A stretch of 64,000 nucleotides of DNA from Prostheceraeus crozeri (taxonomy: Eukaryota; Platyhelminthes; Polycladida; Euryleptidae): positions 124,001 to 188,000 of the forward strand of contig CAJQUW010006857.1 of NCBI GenBank assembly GCA_907163375.1, given 5' to 3'. Of this stretch, positions 46,120 through 57,083 are shown in pieces (position 1 is the first letter of the stretch; the number at the start of each line of letters is the position of its first letter). A program made the translations under genes and the position numbers. Under the pieces are notes generated by a model. That model ran no database searches and was not told the DNA's origin. It worked only from the letters and a program-made list of their open reading frames with translations.

Positions 46120-47091
46120 TTTATAATAAAAAATTTCTTAAGGGACGCCGGAGTAGGATTTGCTGGATATATATTCCACGTCTTACAAATGTCTAAGTGG
46201 GTGTAGCAGCTATTTGTTCTTTAATACATTGTTTCCTTTCAAATGTTTGAGTGGGGGTCACAGCTCTTTACACTGAAATGCTTTTCTTCATAAATGCGAG
46301 AAGCAGATGTTCTCTACAATTGAGTGATCATCTGAGTGCAAAGCAGTAGCAACTACTGGAATTACTAAAACACCTGAAGATATAACAATTGTAAAAGTAC
46401 CTAAACTTATTGTTAAGAATATGCCAATTCCTTCAAATATTATTAGACACATAATTTTAGTTATCTCATATTTTAAAAACCTGAAAAATGGATTTAAAAG
46501 ATGTTTTTAAAAATACCAATTTTTTTGGATGTTGTGGCTTGGAACGGTCATGATTTTAAGGGGGGTGAAAATTGTAATTCTCAAATTTGAGATTCCTGAC
46601 TTTTCTGATTTTCGGTGTCCTTGAACGGTCATGATTTGAGCAATGAAAAATGTCATAATCACACACTTGAGATTTTGAAAAATTTGAAAAATTGGGTATT
46701 TTTAAAAACGCCCAAATTTATGAATTTAGGTCTTCATAACCTGAAAAAGGGTTCAAATTCATGAATTTGTGTCGTTTTTAAAAATACCATTTTTTTGAAT
46801 TTGTCTTGTCCTCAAACGGTCTAAATTCATGAATTTAGGTCTTAAAAACCTGAAAAAGGGTACAAATTCATGAATTTAGACCGTTTTTAAAAATACCATT
46901 TTCTTGAATTTGTCTTGTCCTCAAACGGTCTTTTGACCATTACTTTCCTATTGGATGATAAAGATCACCCATTGGAAAGCCAATCACTTTCGTAGTGTAT
47001 GAGCGCGAACAATAATGCTTTCGCACATTTTGTTATTCTCGTTTTGTACATCGCTTTCGTAAGTAGCTTTGGTATTACACAGTTTACAGTG
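46120..47091 (-). repeat. Right end of the Polinton with terminal inverted repeat
   Basis: The outer part (about 46250-47091) pairs with 28447-29350. The segment 46330-46440 is instead an inverted copy of the membrane-segment gene at about 31260-31370, and 46125-46160 resembles 30880-30905. The end therefore is a mosaic of repeat and displaced gene pieces. Confidence 0.7.
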
Positions 47092-47210
47092 AGGTGTTAA
47101 TCAGAGATGAAGTCACACGCGCATTTGACAGGCGGATGTCTATTAAAGCAAATTGTTGCAGAGTGCCGGATACGGAGAGAAGCGACAGCTGATGTATAAA
47201 CTTGCTTTAA

Positions 47211-48442
47211 CCCTCAAATGCATAAGATGGGTCCTTGAGGACCCAAGCGGTCTGTTTCTTCAGTTTTTTATTGGTTGTATGATTTATATATGACTGATAT
47301 TTAATGTATTCCTCAACAATTGATCATTAAACACAATTCAAGAGTTCATATTCTATAATTTTACTGACTATCACTATTATCGTTATTTTACTATAGAAAA
47401 GTACTGGGTCCTCGAGGACCCATCTCATACAAATGCCATCTGTTGTCTACTGAGGTCAACTGAAACATGAAAATAGTGAGCAATATCTTATGTAGGCGGC
47501 ATTACTTTACATCCAACTAAACAAGTCAGAAATAGCTTCTCGTCGATTTCCTTTAGCGAGAACTAACTAATCATAGTCGAGCTGATGAAATATCTTCCAT
47601 ATATTATGGTCTATTCTATGACACACGGGTTCATATTCATCGACTGCGAGATGAAACGAAGCAGACTATCAGCGACTGATGCTGGGATTAGAATTACGAG
47701 TAGTCCAGCCTTTGTTGAGAAGAAGAGCCGATTCCTCCTTTGTCGGCATGAGGCGTAGAATACCGGTACTGAATGCAGTTTCAGCATGTGGCATTGACTT
47801 GCCATCGGGAAGTGCGGAATCTGATGACGTAAATTCAGTCGTTTCAAGATCAAAGAGGAAGAGATGCCATCGCCGCATTGCTCACCGAAAATCTTCCAGT
47901 GTATGCACAAGTTGTGACAAAACTGTGCGCTGAACATTCTTCAAAAATCGAAATGTTTCAATGCGAACCGAGATGCTAGATAGTTTTCTGAACGCTATGT
48001 TGGATGTAGGCCTAGCCTACAAATTTCGCTTTTGTGATGATTGTATTGTAATTCATTTTGTTATACATTATAGTATAAATCTCATGCTACAACTGAGTAT
48101 GGCTTTAAGATGGCAAAATATATATCTACAAAAAGAATCATAAAATATAATACATTTAGTAGATTCATAAGTAAAATCCTAGGAAAAAGAGAAAAAATAG
48201 TCTGAATAATTGCAGAAATATGTGTCTAATTTTCATTGGAAGAAGGCTAAATTGTAATGATTAATTATGCTTCATGATATGATACGTTCATGTTAATCAT
48301 ATTCTAGCAGCATGACGTTGTTTCGTACATTCAACAGATTTATATTGGATTTGACAAATCAAAATAACACTTTGGGTCCACTGGGTCCCATGGGACCCAT
48401 CTCATGCAAAAGCGTCAGTAAAATATTTCATGCATTTAAGGG
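47211..48442. mobile_element. Deleted piggyBac element, TTAA-flanked
   Basis: TTAA occurs exactly at both borders (47207-47210 and 48443-48446). The left end reads CCCTCAAATGCATAAGATGG; the right end is the complement of CCCTTAAATGCATG. Both ends carry GATGGGTCC with GGACCCA palindromes just inside. On the right, about 35 extra bases separate the terminal block from the GATGGGTCC block, the asymmetric layout usual for piggyBac. At 1.23 kb it has lost most of the transposase gene. Confidence 0.88.
47640..47933 (+). pseudogene. piggyBac transposase C-terminal remnant
   Basis: A frame on the plus strand ends in a basic, Cys-containing region, KRKRCHRRIAHRKSSSVC followed by TSCDKTVR, which resembles the C-terminal cross-braced zinc finger of piggyBac transposases. 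Several cysteines and the final C-x-x-H part are missing. The D-D-D catalytic domain is absent. Assignment rests on the element ends plus this remnant. Confidence 0.5.
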
Positions 48443-48446
48443 TTAA

Positions 48447-48849
48447 AGAAAAGATAAAAACGAATTTTGCACGGATTAGGCTGCACTTTGTTTACCATCG
48501 AGTGCCTCTTCGGCCATGGACAAGTTGTGGCATTTGATAATGGTTGGTTCACCGGTTTATTCTCAATAAATGAAGTAGCTTGAAGACAAATTCAAATTCA
48601 AAAAGTAAAATTATTACTGAAAGGCTCGCAGCAATGGTCAACATCGTGCATGACTTAGCAATTATCGTAAGGAACATGCTACATGTTCATTTCTGTGATG
48701 TGGATAACGTGCATAGGTGTGGAAGAGCGAGTTCAATCGTCGCTCCGGCGAGCAGTACGGAATACGGTGACGACCGGTGGACGGTAACTGCAGAACAGTA
48801 AGGGGTGGTGAGGGCATTTACAAGAAGAAGAAAGCTTCAGAGAAGTCAT
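48447..48849. other. No supportable gene
   Basis: A 73-codon frame (48580-48801) has no recognisable features; no repeat structure noted. Confidence 0.5.
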
Positions 48850-49735
48850 GGTGCCCTTGAAAGCGAAAAATTATGACCAAAATTCTCCAGAAAACTGTTG
48901 ACATATTCTGATTTGGCAATGTGTAGGAAGTTGTAAAACGTAAAATTTAAAATCATCCATCGAGCTATTTACGAGAAAATTCAAAATTTGAATTTTAGTA
49001 GTAGTATGATAGGTTGAAATATTATAAATACCAAAATCAAAATCCTCCAGGGAACCTGCTGTGACTGTCTGATTTGTCTATGTAAATGGAGTTGCAAGCA
49101 AATAATTCCAATACAATCCATCGAGCTATTCACGAGAAAATTCAAATTTCCAAGTAGTATAACACATTGCAATATTGCAAATTGTAGGAAAACTATTCAC
49201 GAAATTTCGATTAAAGCTAAGTTATGCATGAACTCGTCGATATCTAGTATATAGTGATGTAATGTCTAGTATTGGGATATCAATTTTTACAAGCTGAAAT
49301 GACATTGTGAATTCAAATGGCACATGTGCGATACAATTTTGCTTGTCTCAAAGCGATCCAAGAGTGGAAATGTGTTCACAATTTACTTGACCTACATTTG
49401 CCGGTATGTATGCATCCTAGCTCTGTGCTTCATCATCATGAACGACATAATAATTCATTGCTTGTAAATTGATCATGTAGAATTTAGTTAGATTCAATCA
49501 AAACATTTTCATCTTTGCGATCGTGTTATTGTTCAAGTTTGTTTGTATCAAATTACCTCTGATCATTCTTTGTATTGAAAATGGCAAAAGAATGTTCACG
49601 TCATGATTCATCAACAGCTGCGCAAATACATGTAACTTGGTCCTTCCATTGTTGCGGCATAGAGTTCACGCCATTGATCCATTGTTCACTAATTGATTGA
49701 AGAAGCGCAGTGCCTCTGTCAGGTTGCTGTCATTA

Positions 49736-50457
49736 TAGTCCGGCAGCCAGAACGAGTTTCTGCAGGGAACGAGGCCGAAAGTGAGACTTTCACAGAATGA
49801 TGTACACCTTCTGCCTACCACGAATTCGCGCGTCTGCCGAGTTCTAGTGAGTTCCTGTTCTTGTCAGACAGGATCAAAGAAAAACACATGTAAATCCAAT
49901 GGGACGCAGATTGCAGTTTTTGACTAAAATGAAATTTTCTATATTTTCTCTGATTAAACAAAAAATACTAAGCCTAGAGTCATAATTTTTGGCATGGAAT
50001 GTCTTCAGGTCATTTCCTATGATATGCATGTGCTGTTATCATGCATCTAATCGGGAATGTATGCGAGAATGTGGTTAAATGTGGATAAAGTTGCTCAAAA
50101 TGTTTGTGTTTGTCGACATTGAAGCTCGCCAAATTTAAATGTGTTTAGCTTTATAAACATGTTTGCATGAACATGAAAGGAAATAACCTGAAGACATTCC
50201 ATGCCAAAAATTATGACTCTAGGCTTAGTACTTTTTGTTTAATCAGAGAAAATATAGAAAACTTCATTTTAGTCAAAAACTGCAATCTGCGTCCCATTGG
50301 ATTTGCATGTGTTTTTCTGTGATCCTGTCTGACAAGAAGAGGAACTCACTAGAACTCGGCAGACGCGCAGATTCGTAGACATAGAGTGTACATCATTCTG
50401 TGAAAGTCTCACTTTCGGCCTCGTTCCCTGCAGAAACTCGTTCTGGCTGCCGGACTA
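49736..50457. repeat. 722-bp foldback MITE with TTA duplication
   Basis: Arms of about 300 bases pair almost perfectly: TAGTCCGGCAGCCAGAACG at the left edge and its complement at the right, then GTTTCTGCAGGGAACGAGG and CATTCCATGCCAAAAATTAT. The centre (50035-50155) is unpaired. TTA flanks both sides, the 3-bp target typical of PIF/Harbinger-derived MITEs. Arm identity suggests recent activity or gene conversion. A relic of one arm is at 2490-2640. Confidence 0.88.
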
Positions 50458-50536
50458 TTATCTTTCCTGACCATTTTGTTCTGACTCCTGGAGGATATTG
50501 TACGACGACCGTATCAGCATATTGAACTGAACAATC

Positions 50537-52576
50537 ATGGCCTATCGAACAAAACGTAAGTCACACGAGGAATATCGTCGAGACGTTTGCATCCTGTGTA
50601 TGAACAAAGCTAAAGAAATACGACAAATTACATCAAGGATACATGATTTGATTAAAGAGTACATTTTTACTGGCAACGAACTAAATGATGATCGACTTCC
50701 CACAGCGATTTGTTCAACGTGTAGATTGAAATTGGAACAGTATACAAAGCAAAACTTCGGCTCTAACATAGAAGTGTTTGACTATTCCTACCTATCCAGA
50801 ACGCATGCCACTCGCACATATGAGCCAGATTATTGTTCATGCACCGTTTGCGAAGTAGCAAGAAGCAATATCAATTCAGTAAACAATTTCGGGTTGAAGA
50901 AAAGCCGTGTTGGCAGGCCGTCAACATCAACTGATCAACGTCCAGTCAAACCAACACCGATTGTACTGTGTCCTCTCTGCTTGGGTTATATCGGAAGAGG
51001 GATATCCCATCGATGTGGCAAAGCTGATATATATGACAATTTATTTGCTTTGACATCCCAAAGTTCACCAAAGACTGCTGAAAGGTTTCCCTCAAAAGTC
51101 ATTAGAGAGAAGAGAAGAGGAGAGCTTCTGACAACGATGAAGTATTGCCAGATCTAAGCAATACGTCGGGAAGTTCTGTGAAACTTTGCTTGTCACCGAC
51201 AACAGAAAGCAATGCAAGAATGACGCGGTTTAGTTCTCAGAGCCTTTCCGATATGCAAGTGTCAATGAATTTGAGCGGAAGACAGACCAGAAAACTAGCG
51301 ACGCACATACGGTCCGCTTGCTCATCACGTTCATCTACCGAAAGCAATCTGGACTCTAACTTGAAACTGATAAACAGCAAGTATGAGAATTTCTTTGAAA
51401 TAACTGAGCTATGTTTCATTTCCAAATCAAAAAATGCCATTACGGGTAAAGAGAAAAAGCCGGCAGTAATATGTAATTCATTGAATAATCTGATCGAAGA
51501 CATCGAATCGGTAAGAATGTTTGATCAAGGATCAAATTTGATCCACAAAATTGGGCTCGATGGTGGTGGTTTCTTCAAAATCACATTATCAATTTTTGAT
51601 GCAAGAAATTCTGAAACAAAAGTTCGCATGACATACTGAAGGAATAGCAAACAAGTTCAAGCACTCCGGAGTAAAGAAACTCTTCATTATTGCATTGGTT
51701 TCGAACATCCAAGAAAGCTACGAAAATGTTTTACGCTTGTGGACATCCTTGAATATGAGACTTTTGATAGAAAGCAATCATTCGAACTTCTGCATCGCTA
51801 CTGATCTAAAATTGCTGAATATTTTGCTCGGAATAATGGCCCATGGTAGCTGCCACCCGTGCTCATGGTGCAATGCACACAAGAATCAGCTTCATGAAAG
51901 AGGTGAAGATCGCACGTTTGGATCTTTGAACAGCAACTTTTGGAGATATGTTGAAGATGGCCGTAATCGATCGCAAGCAAAGAAATTTGACAATGCATCA
52001 CATGAAGATATGATACTCTTGGAAGTAATTCCACCTCCAGGTTTGCATTTGTTAATTGGATGCGTAAATGTATTGTATGTTGGACTTGAAAAAGTTTGGC
52101 CTGGCGTTGCGGAATGGACGGCGCAATGTTGTGTTGAGCGTGAAGGATATCACGGTGGAAGTTTTACCGGAAACGGATGTCGCAAACTGCTGAACAATAT
52201 TTCGAAGCTTCGTACATTATGCCCGTCCCAACAAAACATTTATATTCATGCATTTGAATCGTTGAATCGTTGCGTTGAATCTTGCTTCGGAGAAAATTTA
52301 TCGTCTGACTATGAAAAGTCAATTGGAGAATTCAAGGCAGCATTTCTGCGCCTGAAACTCCCGGTAACGCCTAAAATTCATTGTATTTTTCACCATGTTG
52401 CGGATTTTTGCAAATTGAAAAAAACAGGTTTGGGACCGTGGAGTGAGCAGTCGGTTGAAGCAGCTCATTCTGACTTTTCTGAGACTTGGAATCGGTACAA
52501 AATCAATGAATCGCATCCAAGTTTTGGCAATCGTCGTCTTTCCGCAGTATCAGTCTACAACAGCAGACATATTTGA
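50537..52576 (+). pseudogene. D-D-E transposase with Zn fingers, RAG1/Transib/CMC-like layout
   Basis: An N-terminal ZAD-like Zn region reads RRDVCILCMNKA ... ICSTCRLKLE, then CSCTVC and LCPLCLGYIGRGISHRC. A linker rich in Ser and Arg follows. The catalytic core has KIGLDGGGFFKI (first Asp, about 51560), IATDLKLLNILLG (second Asp) with CHPCSWC 16-22 residues later, a large inserted helical region containing EGYHGGSFTGNGCRKLL, PKIHCIFHHV (H-x3-H) and WSEQSVEAAH (Glu). The order Asp, Asp, C-x2-C, H-x3-H, Glu is that of RAG1, Transib, CMC and related transposases. I recognise the family from repetitive proteins in animal genomes but cannot name it. Two frameshifts (near 51120 and 51635) kill it; the remainder reads well. 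Confidence 0.75.
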
Positions 52577-53172
52577 GAACATTTGAGTTGAGGGTAATCT
52601 TTTTTTAATGGTTTGGGCAAATTATAGCTATATTATTCTAGCAATATTGTTTTCTCTTCAATGATGAGAAGGATGCAAGGATACAAGGATTTAGGTAAAG
52701 GGCTTTGAAGACAAGTGACAGATTCAGATTCAAATTTCCTTTAAGGAAAAATGCGCTTTGAATTTGAAGGAACAGCTAAAGCTTAAAACCAGTAAAATAG
52801 GCATAAATAGAAAAGAAATCTATGTCTTACAGAAATACAACATAAGTCCTCGTACATAGGATGTAAATTGATGAAGTTGCTATCATAACCAGCTTGCGTA
52901 GCTTAAAGGTAAATTCAATTAAATAAAAATGGCTAATTGCATGCATATTTCAAAAAAAAAAAGAAAATACATGTCACATGTATATGGTAAATAATGTACT
53001 CTACATGTCAGGACCTACAAGAATGCGCAAAACAGTCACATTAGTCAAGAAAACATTGTATGTAAGTCGTACATGCAAAACATCATCTGGTTTAATAGCA
53101 GCATTGCATGTAGTCAGCTATTTCATGAAACCAAAAAAAAGGAATTTATCATAATTATTGTACTGGTCATAG
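52577..53172. other. 3' part of transposon, no gene
   Basis: No coding content seen between the transposase stop and the tandem-repeat arm. Confidence 0.5.
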
Positions 53173-53644
53173 AATTCAAATTTTGAATTTTCTCGTGAAT
53201 GGCTCTATGGATTGTATTGGAATTATTTGCTTGCAACTCCATGCACATAGATAAATCAGAAAGTCAAAAAAATCAGTTTCTCTGGAGAATTTTGTTTTTT
53301 ATATTTTTGATATTTTAACTTATCATACTACTATAAAAATTCAAATTTTGAATTTTCTCGTAAATAGCTCAATGTATTGTTTTAAGATTTGCTGTTTGCA
53401 ACTCCATATACATAGACAAATCAGACAGTCACAACAGTTTCCCTGGAGGATTTTGATTTTGGTATTTATAATATTTCAACCTATCATACTACTACTAAAA
53501 TTCAAATATTGAATTTTCTCGAGAATAGCTCGGTGGATGATTTTAAATTTTACGTTTTACAATTTCCTACACATAGCCAAATCAGAATATGTCAACAGTT
53601 TTTCTGGAGAATTTTGGTCATAATTTTTCGCCTTCAAGGGCACC

Positions 53645-54712
53645 GTGAAAGGCTTCCGTACTCAAATTGTGCTCAGACAGCTTGATGTAGTTAGGATGTA
53701 GTTAACTCATCGTTCAATGTCTCAGCCAAAATATTTATTTGAGGCGTCAATTCGATGCCGTCGTATGAGAATGTTCCCCGTATCTCCCTCGACGAATACT
53801 GATTTGATGACATTTCTCGCGATTCAAAACATTTTATGGACTTCATTCAACACCAGTTTTGAATTGCATTTAAATTTGAGGGATTTGAATTCGATGCTGA
53901 ACCATCCGAAGATTTCATGGAATGGCAGCAACGTCGGAGGATGACTTCAGAGTTCAGCTTATTTTTCTCGATTTTGAGTGCATATGAAGCACAGTGTGCG
54001 ATGCAAATTCGCAGGAGAGTTGCATCTACTGAGGTCAGCTTTAATCTTCAAAGTATCTGAATACTACATCTCTTCCAGAATAGTTCTCTAGTCCAGTATT
54101 TTCCTCTGAATTTTCGATTGCAACAAGCAGACTTTCGCTAACATACTTTCATTTCGACTCATTTATTTAAATCTCAACTGCGTGATTTCAACGACTTCTG
54201 TCTCCATTCGCAATGGCTCATTTACAAATCGGAAGAAACCAGGACAGAAGAAGTCAATGTTTTCATTTCTAAGTCCATCGCTATCTTATGCTGTCCAAGA
54301 TAGAAATTCGCACAAAAACGAATGAATAATCGGCATTCCTGCATCCCCTGTTTAGCCTATCAAGTCCACCGGTCAACGCATATTATCACATTCTCATCCG
54401 AGGTGAAAGCAAGTCTGCATCGATTACGTATTTGATACAAATAATCAATTCAATTCCACCCCCAACGAAGCAGTGAAAATTCTTCTTAATCACAGGAAAG
54501 CCGACAAAAACTAAAAACTGTTGGAAGGTCGAAGAAGCGAATTACTTGTAAATATTGAGTTGAACAAATGAAATGCGAACGGTTGAGCTGTCATACAGTT
54601 CTTCATGAAAACCTATCAAAATTCAGAAGTGCTGGATATTATTAGAAGTTTCATTTTGTTCAAGAGACATTTCCTAGTCCTTCTCTTTGTCAGAAGACAA
54701 TTGAACACCGTC
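53645..54712. other. No supportable gene
   Basis: Short frames only; no terminal repeats, hairpins or splice-supported exons recognised. Confidence 0.5.
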
Positions 54713-54725
54713 ATGTCAGTTGTTG
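54713..54725 (+). CDS. Candidate short first exon
   Basis: ATG TCA GTT GTT G followed by GTAGGT. It is strikingly like the candidate exon at 13685 (ATG TCA GTT TCT G). The phase would join the acceptor TATTAG (AG at 56450-56451) to give MSVVAIPIKDL. Alternatively it belongs to a paralogue of the Cys-rich peptide whose second exon is outside the window. Speculative. Confidence 0.25.
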
Positions 54726-54790
54726 GTAGGTTTGAGTTTCTGCTTTGTATACATGTGCAATCTAAACATGAATCATAATATCTTAATGCA

Positions 54791-56445
54791 CAGATTGTTC
54801 CATAAAAAATGGATCACCCTTAAACATCGCCTTAACTTCAACTTTGTCTAACTCCGCCAAACTTGAACGAATTTCTCTGAAATTTGGAAGATATGTCAGT
54901 TGTGCTTACTAATATCATTGTTGGAAATTTCAAGCATGAATATTGAGTTGTTTTCCTGTTATAGATAAAAAAGTAGTAGATAATTTGATCTTCATTTAGC
55001 AATGTTACACAAAATCATACCTCACTCTTATAAAATTACATTTGTTTCCTTTGTTATGTAATATGTTGTTCTACAAGCCAAAAGCTATCAAGCAAAACAA
55101 AAATAAAGAAAATCGGTCAATCAGAGCCAGTATAGCACCATTATTCATCAACAATAATGTAGCTGCTACATGTGATTAACTGGACTTCATGTTCCATACC
55201 TTCCTGACTTCGTTGCGTTGGTGTTGGCAGCACTCCTGATTGCTTTCAGCTAGAAATCTATCTCTTACTGGTTGAAAACAATACAAAGCACAAATGAACA
55301 ATAACGAGATCGCATTCACAAAAGGCAAAGTGTCAGCCTTGCTAGAACTAGGATTTTCTTTGCGAGCTACAAGCAAGCGACTAAATGTCCCTTACACAAA
55401 TGTGCATCGATGGCATAATGATGATTTTCGACTCTGTCGTAAAGAGGGCTCTAGCCGTCCACGCAAAACATCCAAACGTAGAGACCGCCTAATTTTGAGA
55501 TTTGTTAAAGTTGATCCAAGTCTCTCGTTAACTGAGATGGCTGCACTAGACTCGTCTATTTCTAAGTCCACTATTCGTAGAAGACTTATTGAGTTGAATT
55601 TCAAGAGCAGTAAGAGGCCCTCTCAGATCGAATTATCAGATCAGCATACAAAAGACGTCTCAGATGGGCAATGAGTCATTGTCACTGGCGAAATCAATGG
55701 GATCGGGTTGTCTGGTCTGATGAGGCATCAGTCCGTCTGAAGGATAGTGATGGTCGATTGAGATTATGGATAAAATCTGATCAGGAAATTCCGAGACATT
55801 TACATCGTCCCCGGGTACAAGGTGGTGCGTCTCTACTGATTTGGGCTGACATTTGGACCAATGGCCGCTCTGAACTTTACATACAGCAAGGAACCATGAA
55901 TTCTGAACGCTATATGAATGTTTTACAAATGAACATTGTCCAAATGGCAGATCAACTTGGTGATCCATCGACTTGGTTATTTATGGATGATAATGCTAGG
56001 TGTCACAGGAGTAGTAGAGTCAACTTATGCAAGTCTCAATTAGGGCTTAGGACATTATCTTGGCCAGCTCGTTCTCCTGATCTGAATCCCATAGAAAATG
56101 TATGGAGTATTCTAAAACGTAACGTTCGTCGTTCACTGCTACCTAGAGATGGCGTATCACAACTTACGTCACTGTTAAAAAGAGAGTGGAGAAAGTTAGA
56201 TCAGTCAAAAATCAACGATATCATCGAATCAATGCCTAGACGAATTGGTAATGTCATTGACAATAAGGGTAGGGCTACAAAATATTAGCTTCTTAAGAAC
56301 CGTTACTGTATCATAGCTTATCAGATTATATAAGGACATTTAAATATATTAGGGACATGAAATAACATGAAAAATGCTTTCTGTATCATACTTATGTTTT
56401 ATTTAGTCAAATTTTAGGATGATCCACTTTTTATGAAACGGACTG
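54791..56445 (+). mobile_element. Tc1 element 2 with terminal repeats
   Basis: The ends are inverted: CAGATTGTTCCATAAAAAAT then GGATCA on the left, and the complement of CAGTCCGTTTCATAAAAAGT then GGATCA on the right. TA flanks the right end; on the left the target has become CA. The length of 1.65 kb is normal for Tc1. Confidence 0.85.
55294..56288 (+). pseudogene. Tc1 transposase 2, DD34E, single frameshift
   Basis: It starts at ATG 55294. Two HTH motifs come first (FSLRATSKRLNVPYTNVHRW; SISKSTIRRRLIEL). Then come RVVWSDEAS (first Asp), FMDDNARCH (second Asp), SPDLNPIENVW (Glu, 34 residues on) and a standard end, SMPRRIGNVIDNKG plus RATKY. All three catalytic residues are intact. One frameshift near 55655 is the only break I see, between QHTK and RLRWAMSHCHW. 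There is no intron, unlike the other Tc1 in this window, so the two belong to different lineages. Confidence 0.88.
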
Positions 56446-56451
56446 TATTAG

Positions 56452-57083
56452 CAATCCCGATTAAGGACTTAAACCACAGAATTAGATTGTTTAATCGCAT
56501 CACTTTGCTAGAAGTGCAAAATGATTCAAACAGATGGCACATGCAGGAACTTAATAAGTGGGCAAAAAGAAATTTTCATTCCCTTGCAGAGATAGGAAAA
56601 AATAGTCGTGCGTCGCTTGCGGATTGCTGTGAATTCCTTCAAAGTGCTTTGATCGCCACGACTCCTTCAGATTCGAAGAATTCAGATCATTGCGCAAAAG
56701 TTTTCTCGATAATGTTGGGGACTCCGATCATTTCAAAAAAAGTTAGCAGGCGCATGAAAAAACGTTCACAAACTTCTCTGTAGAACTTGACATCGACTGT
56801 GTCTCTTTGCTGTGTGATCCGGTTGATAACAGTCACTGAAACTTTGCACAATTTGGCGTGTTTATCGTTGAATTGGCTGCTCATTGTTCGATTGCTATGG
56901 TATTATGTCAGCAGATTGTGCCATTTCATTTACGTTACATGTTCCAATGTTTCCTTTCTAGTCAAACAGAAGAAGAGACGATCTATCTAATTCTGTGGTT
57001 ACAGCACTCTCGTTACACCATCTCACGAGCCCGTGTAATCGCTCGCGGTGCAACCTTTAATTATTGTCCTAGCATCTATAGGT
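56452..57083 (+). pseudogene. Uncharacterised gene or exon, probably decaying
   Basis: Reads well as protein in two frames: AIPIKDLNHRIRLFNRITLL, WHMQELNKWAKRNFHSLAEI, LADCCEFLQSALI, KVFSIMLGTPIISKKVSRR, then, after a run of six A near 56760 that shifts the frame by one, FTNFSVELDIDCVSLLCDP, FGVFIVELAAHCSIAMVL, VPFHLRYMFQCFLS, LILWLQHSRYTISRARVIA. One TGA interrupts (about 56834). I do not recognise the family. The helical composition and codon use look like a real conserved protein, not chance. It starts just after the Tc1 element, with AG at 56450-56451 as a possible acceptor. Confidence 0.5.

Larger units (their letters stand above)
28447..47091. mobile_element. Polinton (Maverick/adintovirus-like) fossil
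   Basis: An 18.6-kb element with long inverted ends and the Polinton gene set: protein-primed DNA polymerase B, DDE integrase, adenain-like cysteine protease, FtsK/HerA-type packaging ATPase, double jelly-roll major capsid protein and a penton-like minor capsid protein. Genes left of 34.4 kb run plus, the polymerase block (34.6-40.7 kb) runs minus, then capsid and integrase run plus and the protease minus. Ends are placed where CACTGTACACTG (left) and the complement of CACTGTAAACTG (right) stop matching, and are approximate. No 6-bp target duplication is clear. It is broken in roughly 10-20 places. The two ends differ by indels and substitutions, so it is not recent. Confidence 0.9.
48850..53644 (+). 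mobile_element. 4.8-kb DNA transposon with tandem-repeat arms
   Basis: The inverted ends match closely: TGGTGCCCTTGAAAGCG then AAAAATTATGACC on the left and the complement on the right, ending GGGCACCGTG. The outermost heptamers read CATGGTG (left) and CACGGTG (right, inward). The arms are made of 155-165-base units, two on the left (48864-49160) and three on the right (53173-53640). Each unit is marked by AATTCAAATTTTGAATTTTC, a CTCCAxxxACATAG step and CTGGAGxATTTTG. Inside are a foldback MITE (49736-50457) and the transposase pseudogene (50537-52576). Flanking 5-mers GAAGT and AAAGG do not match cleanly as a target duplication. Confidence 0.75.

Noticed and set aside
47611-47937. Minus-strand 108-codon ORF inside the piggyBac element
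   Set aside because: It is the shadow of the plus-strand transposase remnant, which has the Cys/His pattern.
53173-53640. Satellite DNA array
   Set aside because: Units of about 160 bases occur only two and three times, in opposite orientation, at the two ends of one transposon; they are its terminal arms.
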